From: Coffea arabica
Taxonomy: Eukaryota > Streptophyta > Magnoliopsida > Gentianales > Rubiaceae
DNA length: 64,000 bases
NCBI RefSeq assembly: GCF_036785885.1
Contig: NC_092314.1
Coordinates: 15,273,638-15,337,637, forward strand
Direction of reading: 5' to 3'
Shown here: piece after piece, positions 1-11,900 of the stretch
Numbering within the stretch: position 1 is the stretch's first letter
Layout of the letters: the number at the start of each line of letters is the position of its first letter
Notes under the pieces: model-generated
What the model was told of the DNA's origin: nothing
Database searches by the model: none
What the model saw: only the letters and a program-made list of their open reading frames with translations
Translations under genes and position numbers: made by a program

Positions 1-570
1 AAAAAAAAAATCAAGCACACTTGTTCATTGTTTATAGGTTTATGCCCTACGTATCAATTCCCAACATGTCCATTACTCATAGGTCGCGTCCCTTAAGCTG
101 GTTTCTATCATCCAAAAGCAGTCTAACAACCACCTTCTTACGCAACAGCAGTAGTAGATAATGAAATTGGTGAGTATGAATGCATTCCTTGGTCTAAAAT
201 ATTGGTGCATATATTGCTAAAATCGGGATTGTAATACCGATACTCGCAAATTCGAACTTAGAAATTGACACTTTTTCATGAACGGTAGCACGTATATCCC
301 ACAATCACATCTATAAATGAATCGAGTATGAAATTTTTTTGTACAATCAATCAATGAATTGCATTAATTTTTTTACAAACTGCAATGATATCTATGCAAG
401 TACTAATATTATCACGAGCTCCCAAAGGATATTACTCACAAGTTGGGCTGTCTTGGGCACCAATCGGGTGCATTAATGATGAAATCCATAAAAATTTTGT
501 GAATTTTTCTCCCGTCCATCCTAACAAACAAAGGCAATTTAAATTTGCCGCACTGTGGCTATTTATCGTA
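1..570. other. Gene-free flank of a decayed transposon gene
   Basis: No reading frame here looks genuine. Around 410-460 the minus strand reads weakly like the end of a Ulp1 cysteine-protease domain (a Gln-Asp-Ser-Pro-Thr-Cys stretch followed by a stop), so the stretch is probably the decayed 3' end of the pseudogene next to it. Nothing else is recognisable. Confidence 0.35.
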
Positions 571-3382
571 TTACCAAATAATATTACACAGAATGGGAAG
601 TTTGCCAACAAACGGTCTATTGAAATTATTCGAAATACTTACTGGTTTTTTCACCATTGCCAACCGTAAGTTGTTCTCCAACTCATTTTTAGCTGGCAAT
701 AAGTCGAGGAGAAGCACAGTTTCAGACATCAAATCAGCTACGATTAATAGCCAATTAACCCTTTCCCAATTGAAGAGGATGCATATCCTCTCACACACGT
801 CAATAGGCCCCTCAAAATCGATCTCCCATAAAAAATGCTCTATACAACACATCATCACACTTGTTCAAATCCAGTATTACAACCTATCTTTAGGCAATGT
901 TCCAATTCATAAGTACGTGCTCAGCCTATCATTTCATTTCCCATTTCATAGTATATTCAGAAACTAATCACAAAATCAACTAGTAGATACCACATGAGAT
1001 AGCTTATCTCAACTATGTCTTTCCTTTCTCTTCATATTAGCATTGACACGTAGCAAGAAATCACCTAACATGAATCAATTGCGACTTAGGCCAACCATTT
1101 CCATTCACGTATAATCATTTCCATTCACGTATAATCTGATTTGAAATTACATAAATTAAAATATCAGCACATTAAGTTCATAATTGGCTGACTTCACCTC
1201 GGAGCTTAACTATCCTCCAGGAAGCAATGTCTACATGGCCTCTTTAGATGCCGTGTGAGACAGAATATAAATGATTATGGAGCTACAATTCAAAGGGAGT
1301 AGCATTCTTACCATGCATTATTTCACCAAAAATCTTCAAATATATATACATGATAATTTGTACATCAATAGCAAGAGCTTCTCACCTACGAGGTATCGAG
1401 TCATCAACAATATAATCGAATATCCTACTTATTCTTTTAGAATTTTCCTGTGATGACTCCGATATCTGTTTTATCTACCCATCACCAGTATGTTTTATAT
1501 CTAAGGTCACATCATTGGAAATCAAGGCAAAAAAAATAAAATTGCAACGACTATAAATGGAATATGTATTATCACATTTACCTGGTTATGTGCTTTCTTC
1601 CCATGCTTCCTCCCCTTCCTAACCATGATCCCTATTTCAAAGGGACTCAGTCTTTGCCCCTTTAGTTCACTTCTACCTTTCTTTCCTTTACATTTTTCTA
1701 TCGTGACTACATTATTACAGCTTAACATAGCTGCAGTTATTGCAATTGCTGTGTTGGCGCCAATACCATCCCTCCTTTTACTAGACTTTGGCTCTCATTT
1801 TCTTGGTTTCACCTCCGGAATCCTCTGACGCAATGATAAGATATCATCCACATCATAAATTTTCTCACATACTGTATGACAATCTTCCCGTAACTTTGGT
1901 GGTGTTATTGGGTTATGAGAATTAGTTTCTAGATATCCACTCCTATTCCCAATCTCTTCAACTGCCTTCTTTCCTTCCTGCCTTCTGTCATCGAATTTCT
2001 GAACTTTTTTGGCGTTACTAGATTCCTCATACAAGTTCTTTTTGAGGCCATCGTCTTGCCATTCCCACTTTCCATTACATCTGCTACATCTCTATCAACC
2101 GAACACTCTTTCCCCTCATTTATTGTAGCAACAATGCTCAATAAGATCCTGTGATTCGCGTCTATCTTCGTCTCCAACCTAAACATCCCCGCTTCCAATT
2201 CCTCTTGCTGGCCTCCTAATTTCATCATAGCCATTTGCACGTCTCACAATGCATCATCTATTAATTGGCCTGCACTATCTTGTTCAGCTTTTTCTTCATC
2301 ATATAACTTTCGATCAACTACTCTCTCATCCACTATAATATCAACCTACAATAATAAGCAAATTTTAGGAAACTTAATCGAAATAAGTATATGATCGTTA
2401 CATTTATTTTTTATGAAATCTTACCTCATTACCATCAAAAAATCCAGCACCTTGGAGTTCTATTATTCTGAATTACAAATCAATTTCAGCCCAATACCAA
2501 ATTCATGGCATTGGCCTCATGCTCGTTAGAATAGGATATCCTTAAATTCAAATGCTCCAAGTAGTATTGCAAATCTTTACCAAGTTAGTTACTAAAATGT
2601 AAATGCAATTCCAACTTTTAAACAACAAATTGAGCTCACCATCAACAAAACCATGCAGCCCCCCATTTCCGGAAATGGTTTCTGTACTCTATTTGCTATG
2701 CCATTGGCCAATTCATCTAAAACGTACTTCGACTAGTTTATCATTTCCAGTAGGTTCACCTTTGCCACCGCAGGAATTAAAGTCCTACTGATGTCATATC
2801 CTATGGGTAGTGCAAGTAATCTACCTATCAAATATAGCACAAATTTCACTTGAAACTCTACTCCACTGCTATCCAGTTGTTGTATCTTCCACCCTAAATT
2901 TACCAAACCGACTTGGTTTCCAATAACGTCTATATTCAGCTCCCTCTCAATTTTTGGTCAACACCATGTGTACTTAACATCAGTTGCATTTCATGACTTT
3001 TAAGTCCTAGAATGTACTCCACATCCCATGGAGTAATCTGGAGGTTATATTCATGCACATTCAGTGTTTTTTTGCTTGCATCAAACCTCTCAATGAGCCA
3101 TGACATGAGCTCCATGTTTATGTCAAATTGATTCAACTGCAAGATAGAATCGAATCCTATGCTTTCCGCCGCCTTAACCTGGTCATTATTCAGTCCCTTT
3201 ACTATCTCCCTCACCATATACATCGAAGAACTAGTGTTGTATGTTACCTTGTTAGAAATATAAGTAATTTCATAACTATGTCTTTTTTCGATATTGCTAA
3301 GCATATTATTGTAATACTTGTTATTTTGCACTATTGTCTCACCCCTTTGCCTCCACTTCCTATTCCATCGGGGCCTCCTCAT
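571..3382 (-). pseudogene. Decayed transposon-type gene: plant mobile-type domain plus Ulp1-like protease
   Basis: Read on the minus strand, the 5' part (3382-2936) encodes about 148 residues ending in a block like the DUF1985/plant-mobile-domain proteins carried by plant transposons: GFDSILQLNQFDINMELMSW, then SWLIERFD and ITPWDVEYILGL. The middle (2240-1522) is charged and low in complexity with frame breaks. The 3' part (858-571) contains VNWLLIVADLMSETVLLLDL, like the strand around the catalytic His of Ulp1-family proteases (family form HW-L-V-D), but with Asn-Trp where His-Trp is expected. Frames are interrupted throughout and there is no complete catalytic triad, so I call it dead. In plants this domain pair is typical of genes carried by MULE or CACTA elements. 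I could not find the element's terminal repeats. The domain call is by eye and not certain. Confidence 0.55.
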
Positions 3383-3440
3383 ACCTCCTTGCTAGCCATA
3401 GACAAGGCAAAGAAAAAAATTATCCCAAATCCATGTCCAT

Positions 3441-3708
3441 TTCCAAGTCCAAAATCAAATGGACTTAGCTTCCATACTAACAAGTCTCGATACTTAACCA
3501 AAAAATGCACCTAATATAACATAGAATGCTGTTACATGCATTTACCACAACACAATCACATTGAAATTTTCGATTTTCAAGTCCAAAATCAAATGGACTC
3601 GGTTTCCATGCTAACAAGTCTCGGTACTTAACCAAAAAATGCACCCAATATAACATAGAATGCTGTTACATGCATTTACCACAACACAATTAGATTGAAA
3701 TTTTTTAT
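3441..3708. repeat. Tandem duplication, 134-bp unit, two copies
   Basis: A unit beginning near TTCCAAGTCCAAAATCAAAT at 3441 recurs 134 bp later, from about 3575, with only scattered substitutions (for example TTAGCTTCCATAC against TCGGTTTCCATGC). It sits just upstream of the Ulp1-type pseudogene read on its own strand, so it may be a duplicated promoter or 5' segment of that element. Confidence 0.85.
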
Positions 3709-5505
3709 TTTTCCCCTTTTCTTAGCCTATGTGAACATAATTAGATTTCATGGATTTTCTACGATTTCTGCCTTCAAATTTTTTCACACATATCTATACA
3801 TAGGCCAGATCGATCCTTTACCTGGCCAATCTGCTTCTATTCCAGAAAATGCCATTGTTGATCCGTTCGTTCTTGTAGTTGATCCACTCATTCTTCCGTT
3901 CAATCCATCTATTAGTTGTTCTTACCCATCTATTGCCATTGCTCTCTTGGCTAATTTTTTGTTAGCTTTGCCTCTTGTAGGAGACGATTCATTACACCAT
4001 TTTAGATGTCAATCTGGTAATTAAAATTTGTAAGCAGCCCATCTCACCTTGGGTCTCTTACTGCAGTGGGAGTATAATTTCTCCGGAGATGGACTTGCCA
4101 GTTCTTCCCACTCAACTTTACTTTTTGTTTCATGAAAAGTAAATCAAGTTTAGTTTTCGTTTCTTCCCACTCAATTTCGTCTCCAGAGATGGTAGCCCAA
4201 TTTTACTTTCACGTGATGTGTGTCTACTTGTTAATTAGGTTCCCGGTAAATAAACTTTTCCTTCAATTTCCTTTTTACCACTTTATTATTACTTTATACT
4301 TACTTGCCCCTACAATTCAGACTTGTTAGCCATTATAATTGCTTTAACCTTCAGCTTAATACTTGTGTCAGACTAGTCAGTCTAATACCAATTGAGTGTT
4401 ACAAACCACTGTATCATTTTGAAGAGGCTTCGTTGAAACATGTTGTTCAGTGTTTACTTTGCGTGATATAAAACCGATCCATAATAGATCCATGGCAAAA
4501 ATGAAAATGAAGTAGAGCAGCCAAATCCTATGCCGGATCCTGATAGAGACAAATTTCAAATAGAGCTACATTGTTTCGGGCTACCTAAACTTGGGATCCG
4601 GGCTAGATCTATAATGGTTCTAATGGTGGTTGGGATTTTCTGGAGATTTTCTAACATGTTTCTTTCATTTTATGCAGCCACTTTGCTTCCTTATAAATAC
4701 TATATGCTAGGTATTTAGAAAGGAGGTTAAGCACCATGTAACTTCAAGAAACAACTTAGTATTCTTTTATTGTCTTTAGTCCTCTTCTAGTTAGGGTTTG
4801 TTAGTATTTTCTATGTAACTAAGCTTTGATGAAAATTAAGAATTTAAGGAAAGGGATTGAGGCTCACTTATGATAAGAGTTTCTTATTCGTTAACTCTTT
4901 ACTTCTTGTATTCGAATTTAAATGTTTAGTGCAATAAAAGAATGTTATTTGCTTTCATTTTCTTTATGTTTTACTAAGTTTTATTCTTAGGGTTAGGACG
5001 AACTTTTTATGCTTTTTACTTGATAATTTCTTAGTTAATTAAGCCTATATTTTGTGCAAGCTATTTAGTGTTTTCAATTTTTCAATTGCAATTAATTGGG
5101 CATTAATTGTAATTATCGAAAGGTATTGAATGATGTAGTGAAAGTAGAAGTCGATATTAGTTTGTAAAAGTATTAAACCTAGGGGCTAGACTCGCGAAAA
5201 TAGAGGTACACTTTTGTAGTTTAAACCAAGTAATTTCACTAAACTTAATGAACTTATAGTTAGTTTATATTATGAGACTAAGCATCAATTAGTTATAAGT
5301 ATAGTAGATAATTATAAATATAGTAGATACTCTAGCGAAAGTGAGTAATACATACATAAGGAAATTATGCCATCATTTAACCAATGTAATAAAACTCAAT
5401 TAATCGGCTAGTTACAGTAGCAAGGGTAGTTAGGATATCCAAAACCCTAGGAAGCTTTCATTGCCATTTCCATTATCTTTTGTTATATGTTTGTAGACTT
5501 GTAGT
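3709..5505. other. Gene-free AT-rich flank of the large palindrome
   Basis: Only short, non-conserved frames occur. The end at 5100-5500, with the far flank at about 9030-9180 (sequence like 'gtggatcc...ctgtgcacttgcag'), resembles a non-coding repeat found near LTR retrotransposons in many plants. The large palindrome would then have inserted into an older retroelement. That is inference; no gag or pol coding is visible. Confidence 0.35.
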
Positions 5506-8500
5506 AGTGGACAATGCTTTAGTAACGATAGTTATAGTAACGAAATAGTTTTTACCTGATATAACAGGTTGTTGCACTTTTAACAACCATTTGATTATTT
5601 ATTGGATCTATCCACCTAAATAGGATAACATCTAAAAATAAGGAAGTAAGTTTCCCATCTAAAATAATAAGCTAACCGTAATAAATTAGTAACTTTTATA
5701 CCTCAAAAGGTAAATTGGAATAAATATTAAACTTACTTTTTAAATAAACAAATTACTAATAATCAAAACTTACTTTTTAGAGGGTAAGTTTAATTCAAGT
5801 AGTAGTAAGTTTTTATACATAAATAGTAATCCTTACTGATAACATGGTAAATTTGATTAATGATTAAAACTTACTGATTTATGGGACACATATACTATTT
5901 TACTATAAAAACTTATCTCAAACTAGTATTAGGAAGTTTATTTGAAATAACAATAAGATATTTTATTAATGATTAAAACTTAGTATATTAGTTAGTAAGT
6001 ACTCATAATATACCTGCATAATACATGACTATAGGTATAATTTAAAATTTTTTTGTATTTATATATTTTAAAATACTATGAAAAATAGTTTGACTTTTCA
6101 CATAACCTTATAAAATATGTAATAAAATTTTGTCATATTATAAGCTTTTAATCATTTTCAATTTTTAAAAAGTTTGAAAGTTTGGATAACAATAACAACA
6201 AATCTTCCTAGTTATATATAGAATATCACTTGTTTATATATCACAATTTTTATAATTTAACACCTATGAATATAATAAGATAATAAACTTTAATAAATTT
6301 GCATATGGAACACAAGAATTAATAAGAGTTAAAGCCCAAACAAAATGAAAAATAGTATAACAATAAAAATGACAAAATTAGTATAACAATTAATATGAGA
6401 AAATCAGTATGATTCGGACTTTTTTTCTTGAGAGATTGATCATAAAAATGAGATCTAATAATTAAATGAAAATCACATGCACTTATAATCTATTGTATAA
6501 TTTAAATTAAATTCAGTTCATGTATAAAATGGCCCTAAAATATTTAGCACACTATGATACAATGTTATTTTAACAACAAAAATTTTTTTGACTGAAAGTT
6601 TCAAATATCCATGGCATACATATGAGGGATATTTTACCATATTTATATCTCACATCTAATCATTGAAGTCAATTTGAGGAAGAATATTTTTGATAATAGA
6701 ACTATTTTGAATTTAGTTAACAAGTTGAGATTTTTTTAAATAATAAAAGTGAAATATTTTAGGAACTTAGTTTTTTATTTTTCCATAATTAAAAATTGCC
6801 ATATTTTAGCAATTGTTGCCATTGACTTTTCATTTTCTAGACTAATTTTATCAATGTAAAATTAGTTTTATTAACAATAATTGAAGTTCCATTGGTCCGA
6901 GGATTGGCATTCTATTGCTATTATTTTATATGTAAATATTTAACCTAAGTAACAAAATAATAATAGCTACTTGAAAGAAGGAAATTGGTGCTCAACTGAT
7001 TGTGTTCAAACTACAAATTCCATTAATGCATCATTGTTAAATTATATTTTCATTTGTAGGAAATCAATATGCATCGTATATTGACTTGGACTAAATTACT
7101 GATTATTTAAATAAATCATACCTAAACTCACGATGTAATATGTATTGCATTTGGTCACCTTTTTAATGTAATAGTTATGTTTATTAAAAAATTAGTAAAC
7201 TATTCTTACAACGCATTGTTTCTCCTAAAAGTACTAAAATTTATGTAAATAAATTGGAATAATTTTGTAAAAGATTTTATGCTTTTTCATTAGTACAATC
7301 AAGAGAATTTGGCACCTTTAAAATATAAATAGAAAGAAAGGAAGATGGCATGAATATAAAGGTGACCAAATGCAATACATATTACATCGTGAGTTTAGAT
7401 ATGATTTATTTAAATAATCAATAATTTAGTCCTGCTCAATATACGATGCATATTGATTTCTTATAAATAAAAATATAATTTAGCAATTATGCATTAACAA
7501 AATTTGTAGTTTGAACGCAATCAATTGAGCACCTATTTTCTTTTTTTAGAGTAGCTAATATTTATTTTATTACTTAGGTTATATATTTACATGTAAAATA
7601 ACAACAATAGCATGCCAATCCTGGGACCAACAGAACTTCAATTATTGTTAACTAAACTAATTTACATTGATAAAAATTGGTTTAGAAAATGAAATGTTAA
7701 TGGCAACAATTGGTAAAAAAATAGCAATTTTTTAATTTTGGGAAAATAAAAATTAAGTTCCCAAAATATTTCACTTTTATTTTTTTTAAAAATCTCAACT
7801 TGTTAATTAAATTCAAAATGATTTTATTATAAAAAATATTCTTCCTCAAATTAACATCAATGATTAGATGTGAGATACAAATATGAAAAAAAATAGATAA
7901 AAATATGATAAAATATCTCTCATACATATGTCATGGATATTGGAGACTTTTGGCAAAAAAATTTTTTGTTGTTAAAATAATATGGTATTATAGTGTGCTA
8001 ATTATTTTAGGATCATTTTGTACATGATTCGTGAGCAATCTTATACTCGTTTAGTGGTTGGATCTTATATATTCTTGAGCAATCTCCATAGAAAAAAAAT
8101 TCCAGATTATACTAATTTTGTTATACTAATTCTGTTATTTTTATTGTTGTATTAATTGTTACACTATTTCTCTCATTTTGTTAGGTCTATATTAATATAA
8201 GTTTAATTCTTATTAATTCTTGTGTCCCAGACAACAAATATATTAAAACTTTAACATCTTATTATATTAATAGGTATTAAATTATAGAAGTTACATAGAT
8301 TAGTGATATTCCATATTTAACTAGGAAGATGTGTTGTTATTATTATCCAAACTTTTAAAATTTTCAAAAATTTTAAAAATTATTCAAAATTATAATTCAA
8401 CAAATTTTTATTACATATTTTATAAGGTTATGTGAAAAGTCAAAATATTTTTCATAGTGTTTTAAAATATATAAATACAAAAAAATTTAAATTATACATA

Positions 8501-9028
8501 TAATCATGTATTATACAGGTATATTACGAGTACTTACTAACTAAGGTACTAAGTTTTAATTATTAATAAAATATTTTATTGTTATTTCAAATAAACTTCT
8601 TAGTATTGGTTTGGTATAAGTTTTTTAAGTAAAATAGTACATTTGTGCCATAAATTAGCAGGTTTTGGTTATTAGTCAAATTTACTATGTTATAAGTAAG
8701 AATTACTATTTATGTATAAAAACTTACTATTAGTTGAACTAAAATTACTCTCTAAAAAGTATGTTTGGGATATAAAGCAGTAATTTATTTTTTAAAAAAG
8801 TAAGTTTCATATTTATTTCAATTTACCTTTTGAGACACAATAGTTACTAATTTATTATAGTTAACTTACTATTTTAGATGAGAAACTTACTTCCTTATTT
8901 TTAGGTATTATCCTATTTAAGTGGATAGATCCAATAGGTAATCAAATGGTCGCTGAAAGTATGATAACTTGTTATATCAGGTAAAAACAGTTTAGTTACC
9001 ATAACGATGGTTACTAGAGCATTTTCCT
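5506..9028. mobile_element. 3.5-kb palindromic foldback element (two arms of about 1.66 kb)
   Basis: The left arm (5506-7163) and right arm (7358-9028) are reverse complements over almost their whole length with moderate divergence, around a 194-bp spacer. Anchors seen on both arms include the outer end AATGCT.TAGTAAC, the block TTTTTACCTGATATAACA, a GGATCTATCCAC block, and the inner end TGCATTTGGTCACCTTT. A GTAGT pentamer at 5501-5505 and again at 9029-9033 looks like a 5-bp target duplication. There is no transposase frame; all frames are short and AT-rich. It is most simply a non-autonomous foldback or long-TIR transposon. The class is not assigned because the termini match no family I know with confidence. 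Confidence 0.8.
7164..7357. other. Loop (spacer) of the 3.5-kb palindrome
   Basis: This unpaired 194-bp segment between the arms is AT-rich, with no open frame of note. In a hairpin transcript it would be the loop. Confidence 0.7.
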
Positions 9029-9033
9029 GTAGT

Positions 9034-9908
9034 ATAATTTAATTAAGTGTATTATCACTCGTCTAAATGATAGAGAAGTTCAATGAAAATTGATAGTTAA
9101 TTAATCTTCCTTATGGATCCCTATACTTATGTATAATCTGTGCACTTGCAGTTGGGATATAGGATTTATACTTGCATGAAAAAGTTATATCACATCTCTT
9201 AGAAAAGTTAAAGGTATGGAAAATAAGTAAATGGCAGAGGAATCTTCATTGATATTTTAAATTAAATTGTTTATTCTTTCATGTTGAGCAAAATTGGAGT
9301 AGTTTTTTGTACCCGCACGCACACCAAAAAGAAGAACATATTATAACATCAAATGCTTAATAATTTTGATTTTATCGATTACAATATGTGTTTGAGAAGT
9401 AATTATGGCAATACTGTTTTCATTTGGTATGTGTTTTTACTTTTTATCGAATTTATGACTAGAAAATCCATTTTGTTATTTCAATTTTTTCTAGGCTCGA
9501 TAACACCCAAAAGCACTATATCCAAGGAATATGAATGATTGATGAAAGTGAATTTTTGCTGTTGAAGAAGATTTATAATGAGGGCATTTATTTGTTACTT
9601 TGTCATTTGTTTTCTCTTTTCAACTTTTTAGGTTGTTTAAGAAATATCTTTGTTCATCTTTCATAATTTACACCGCGCTACCTTATTTTTCAGAAGAAGC
9701 TACATTTGCCTTTATAAACAAAAGTTTGCCATTCAAAATATGATAAAATTCATATGAAATAGCTGTTATTTTTCAAAACACAGAGGATCTAGTAATAGTT
9801 TGGCCAAAACATGAGAGATGTAAATTAAAAATATCTACTCCTTATTCATGTCAAAACAATAGATAGGAAGTGGAATCAACCAAAAAGTTTCAAAATTAAC
9901 AATCAACA
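9034..9908. other. Gene-free interval
   Basis: AT-rich DNA with no conserved coding. It holds the right flank of the palindrome's insertion site and otherwise nothing I can identify. Confidence 0.5.
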
Positions 9909-10035
9909 CCAATTTTTTTTTTTTTTTTGTAAGAGGATAAATAGTGGTCCCCACTTATTTCCCTTGATGACTCGAACTCGTGACTTGTCGATTACAAGTG
10001 AAGCATCTTGCCAATTAGGTTATAATTTTCGGTAA
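9909..10035 (-). mobile_element. tRNA-derived SINE, minus strand
   Basis: Read on the minus strand, the element starts near 10035 with an RNA polymerase III A-box-like stretch (AACCTAATTGGCAAGATG). About 30 bp further is a B-box-like stretch (GAGTTCGAGTC). A body of roughly 45 bp follows and it ends in CCTCTTAC plus an A tract, seen as the T run at 9911-9927 on the + strand. That order of A box, B box, short tail and poly(A) defines plant tRNA-type SINEs. A clean target-site duplication was not found. Confidence 0.6.
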
Positions 10036-10263
10036 AAAGTATTGCAATTTTAAAAAATGTAACTTGAGCTACCCTTTCACTTGGGCCCTAGATAGGTGGT
10101 TGTGGTTGTCTGCTCAAATATTACACTTTTATTCAAAATAGGCATATCATTATTATTTTTAGTATCATCTCCAAAAATAAGTTGACTTTTTTTTTTTCTC
10201 TGGTTCAAGAAGAGACTCCAAAGTTTATGAGATTGAAAACAGAATGGAAAGCGCTTGACAGTA

Positions 10264-10896
10264 GTTAAGCTAGATATTGAGGATGACTTCAACTATTAGG
10301 CCTGTCAACGGGTCGGGTTTAGACCCGGATCCGTGAAATTATTGCGGGTATGGGTAGGGATTTAATTCCGTTACCCGGATCCGGATCCGGATCCGTTTTG
10401 TCAAACAAAAAAACGGGTCGGATACGGAATATAGTATTCTGATCTGTATTAGACCCGGATCTAGATATAAATGAATTAATAATTTAAAAAATATATATTT
10501 ATCAATATAATTTGATTAGGGTGATGTATTTGAGTAAAGTCAATTTGATTTCTTTTCATATTTGGTTTTTTCTTTGCATTAGTTAGAAATTAGTTTACAA
10601 ATATATTTTTTTCTCATTTTTATTAGAAATTATAAATTTGCTAAATTTGTTCGGGTAGACCCGACCCGGATCCGAGACCCGCCGGGTCCGGATCCGGAAC
10701 ATAGAATAAAAGACCCGTCGGATCCGAGTCCGTTATAGTAATTCGGGTCCGGGTTCGGAATAATGAATTCCGGCCCGGACCCGGCCCGTTGACAACCCTA
10801 TCAACTATATCTCGAGATAGTCAAATCAAGGATCTCAAAGTTATTTGATTAATATTCCCAGTCGTTAATCTAGATATTGAGGATGATTTCAACTAT
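10264..10896. repeat. 33-bp direct repeat flanking and predating the hAT insertion
   Basis: The string ending GATATTGAGGATGACTTCAA (10264-10296) recurs at 10864-10896 with two mismatches. The hAT element lies immediately after the first copy, and the last 8 bp of that copy are its target site. Confidence 0.75.
10297..10800. mobile_element. hAT-type MITE, 504 bp, with perfect 8-bp target duplication
   Basis: The left end TAGGCCTGTCAACGGG and the reverse complement of the right end (TAGGGTTGTCAACGGG) form terminal inverted repeats. The element is flanked by TCAACTAT at 10289-10296 and 10801-10808, an exact 8-bp target duplication as expected for hAT transposases. The body is rich in GGGTC/CCGGATCCGG motifs near both ends (subterminal repeats) with an AT-rich core and no coding capacity. 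It would need a transposase supplied from elsewhere. Confidence 0.92.
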
Positions 10897-11599
10897 ATTC
10901 CGATAATAACATTTACTTTGTAACCCTTCTTCTTCTTCTATTACCTTTTCCTCAACTTCACTCTTCACCTTTAAAACTCGCAAAAGTTAGCTGGTACTCA
11001 ACCTTGTTACCCTATCTTTTTTTTTTAATCAAAATTTTCATATCCATCCTCCATCTTTGATTGCCCACCAAAGCCATCATTTTAATATCAAGGCCACTGG
11101 GGAAAGCTTTGAAAAAAAAAAAAAAAAAGCTATGGTAATATTGGTGTTAGCATAATCTAAAAATAGTAGGTACAACTGTTGATATTTCTTGAGGATAACA
11201 GCTATTATAATAGAATTACACAAAGTTGATAATATGTATACAACGGTGCAACATTACAATAGGAGACATTTTGTTAAAATAATTGCCACCCTAATATGGT
11301 TCACATCTGATTTTGAACTTGATATTGATTGCTCATTACTATTGAAAATCCCTATTTTAAAAGAATCATGAGATTAAATGTTAATTCGAACACTTTCAAA
11401 GTAAATTTCTTGACTATTTTTAATCATGAATTAAAAAAAATTAATATCTGCATCATAAATATAATCCTACAATAGGTGGACCATGTGATTTATCTCATCA
11501 TTAACTAACATATAGACAGGAACATCTGCGCGTTTACTGATCCGAGTCATCAGACCAAACCATCAGTTTCTGGACCTTAGAAAAAGGCATATATATATA
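10809..11599. other. Gene-free interval up to the Helitron
   Basis: AT-rich sequence with T and A runs near 11020 and 11115 and no credible frame. It ends in the A at 11599 that is half of the Helitron's A/T target site. Confidence 0.5.
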
Positions 11600-11612
11600 C
11601 TAGGTGGTGAGA

Positions 11613-11631
11613 CCCCGCGTTCGACGCGGGG
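11613..11631 (-). terminator. Helitron 3' terminal hairpin
   Basis: CCCCGCGT, a 3-nt loop, then ACGCGGGG forms a perfect 8-bp GC-rich stem. In Helitrons this hairpin precedes the terminal CTRR and acts as the rolling-circle transposition terminator. Here CTAG lies at 11603-11600 on the minus strand. Confidence 0.93.
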
Positions 11632-11900
11632 TGCCCATATTAACTGAATTGGTTGTTATTTGTTGGTTTTGGTCGAAGTAATTTATGTTTGTAAAGATAT
11701 TACGATAATTTGTAAGTAATATTAAGTTGTTGGTGATTGCAAAGATAGATAGAGAGGTGAAAATCACGTAGGCTCTAGTCTGTCACCGAAAGAACAAAAT
11801 CACGTTGTTGTTTGAACAAAAACTGATGCATGCCTAACCAGTGTTTTTGCATGTCTAACAAAAGTAGATTTTTTGTCATCTCTTTTCTTGATTACGAAGT

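Noticed and set aside
7697..7927. Minus-strand frame inside the 3.5-kb palindrome
   Set aside because: AT-rich, Phe/Ile/Asn/Lys-dominated, and disrupted in the mirror arm; chance frame.
9909..10035. Functional tRNA gene
   Set aside because: A-box and B-box-like elements are present, but there is no cloverleaf or acceptor stem, and an A tail follows; a SINE explains it better.
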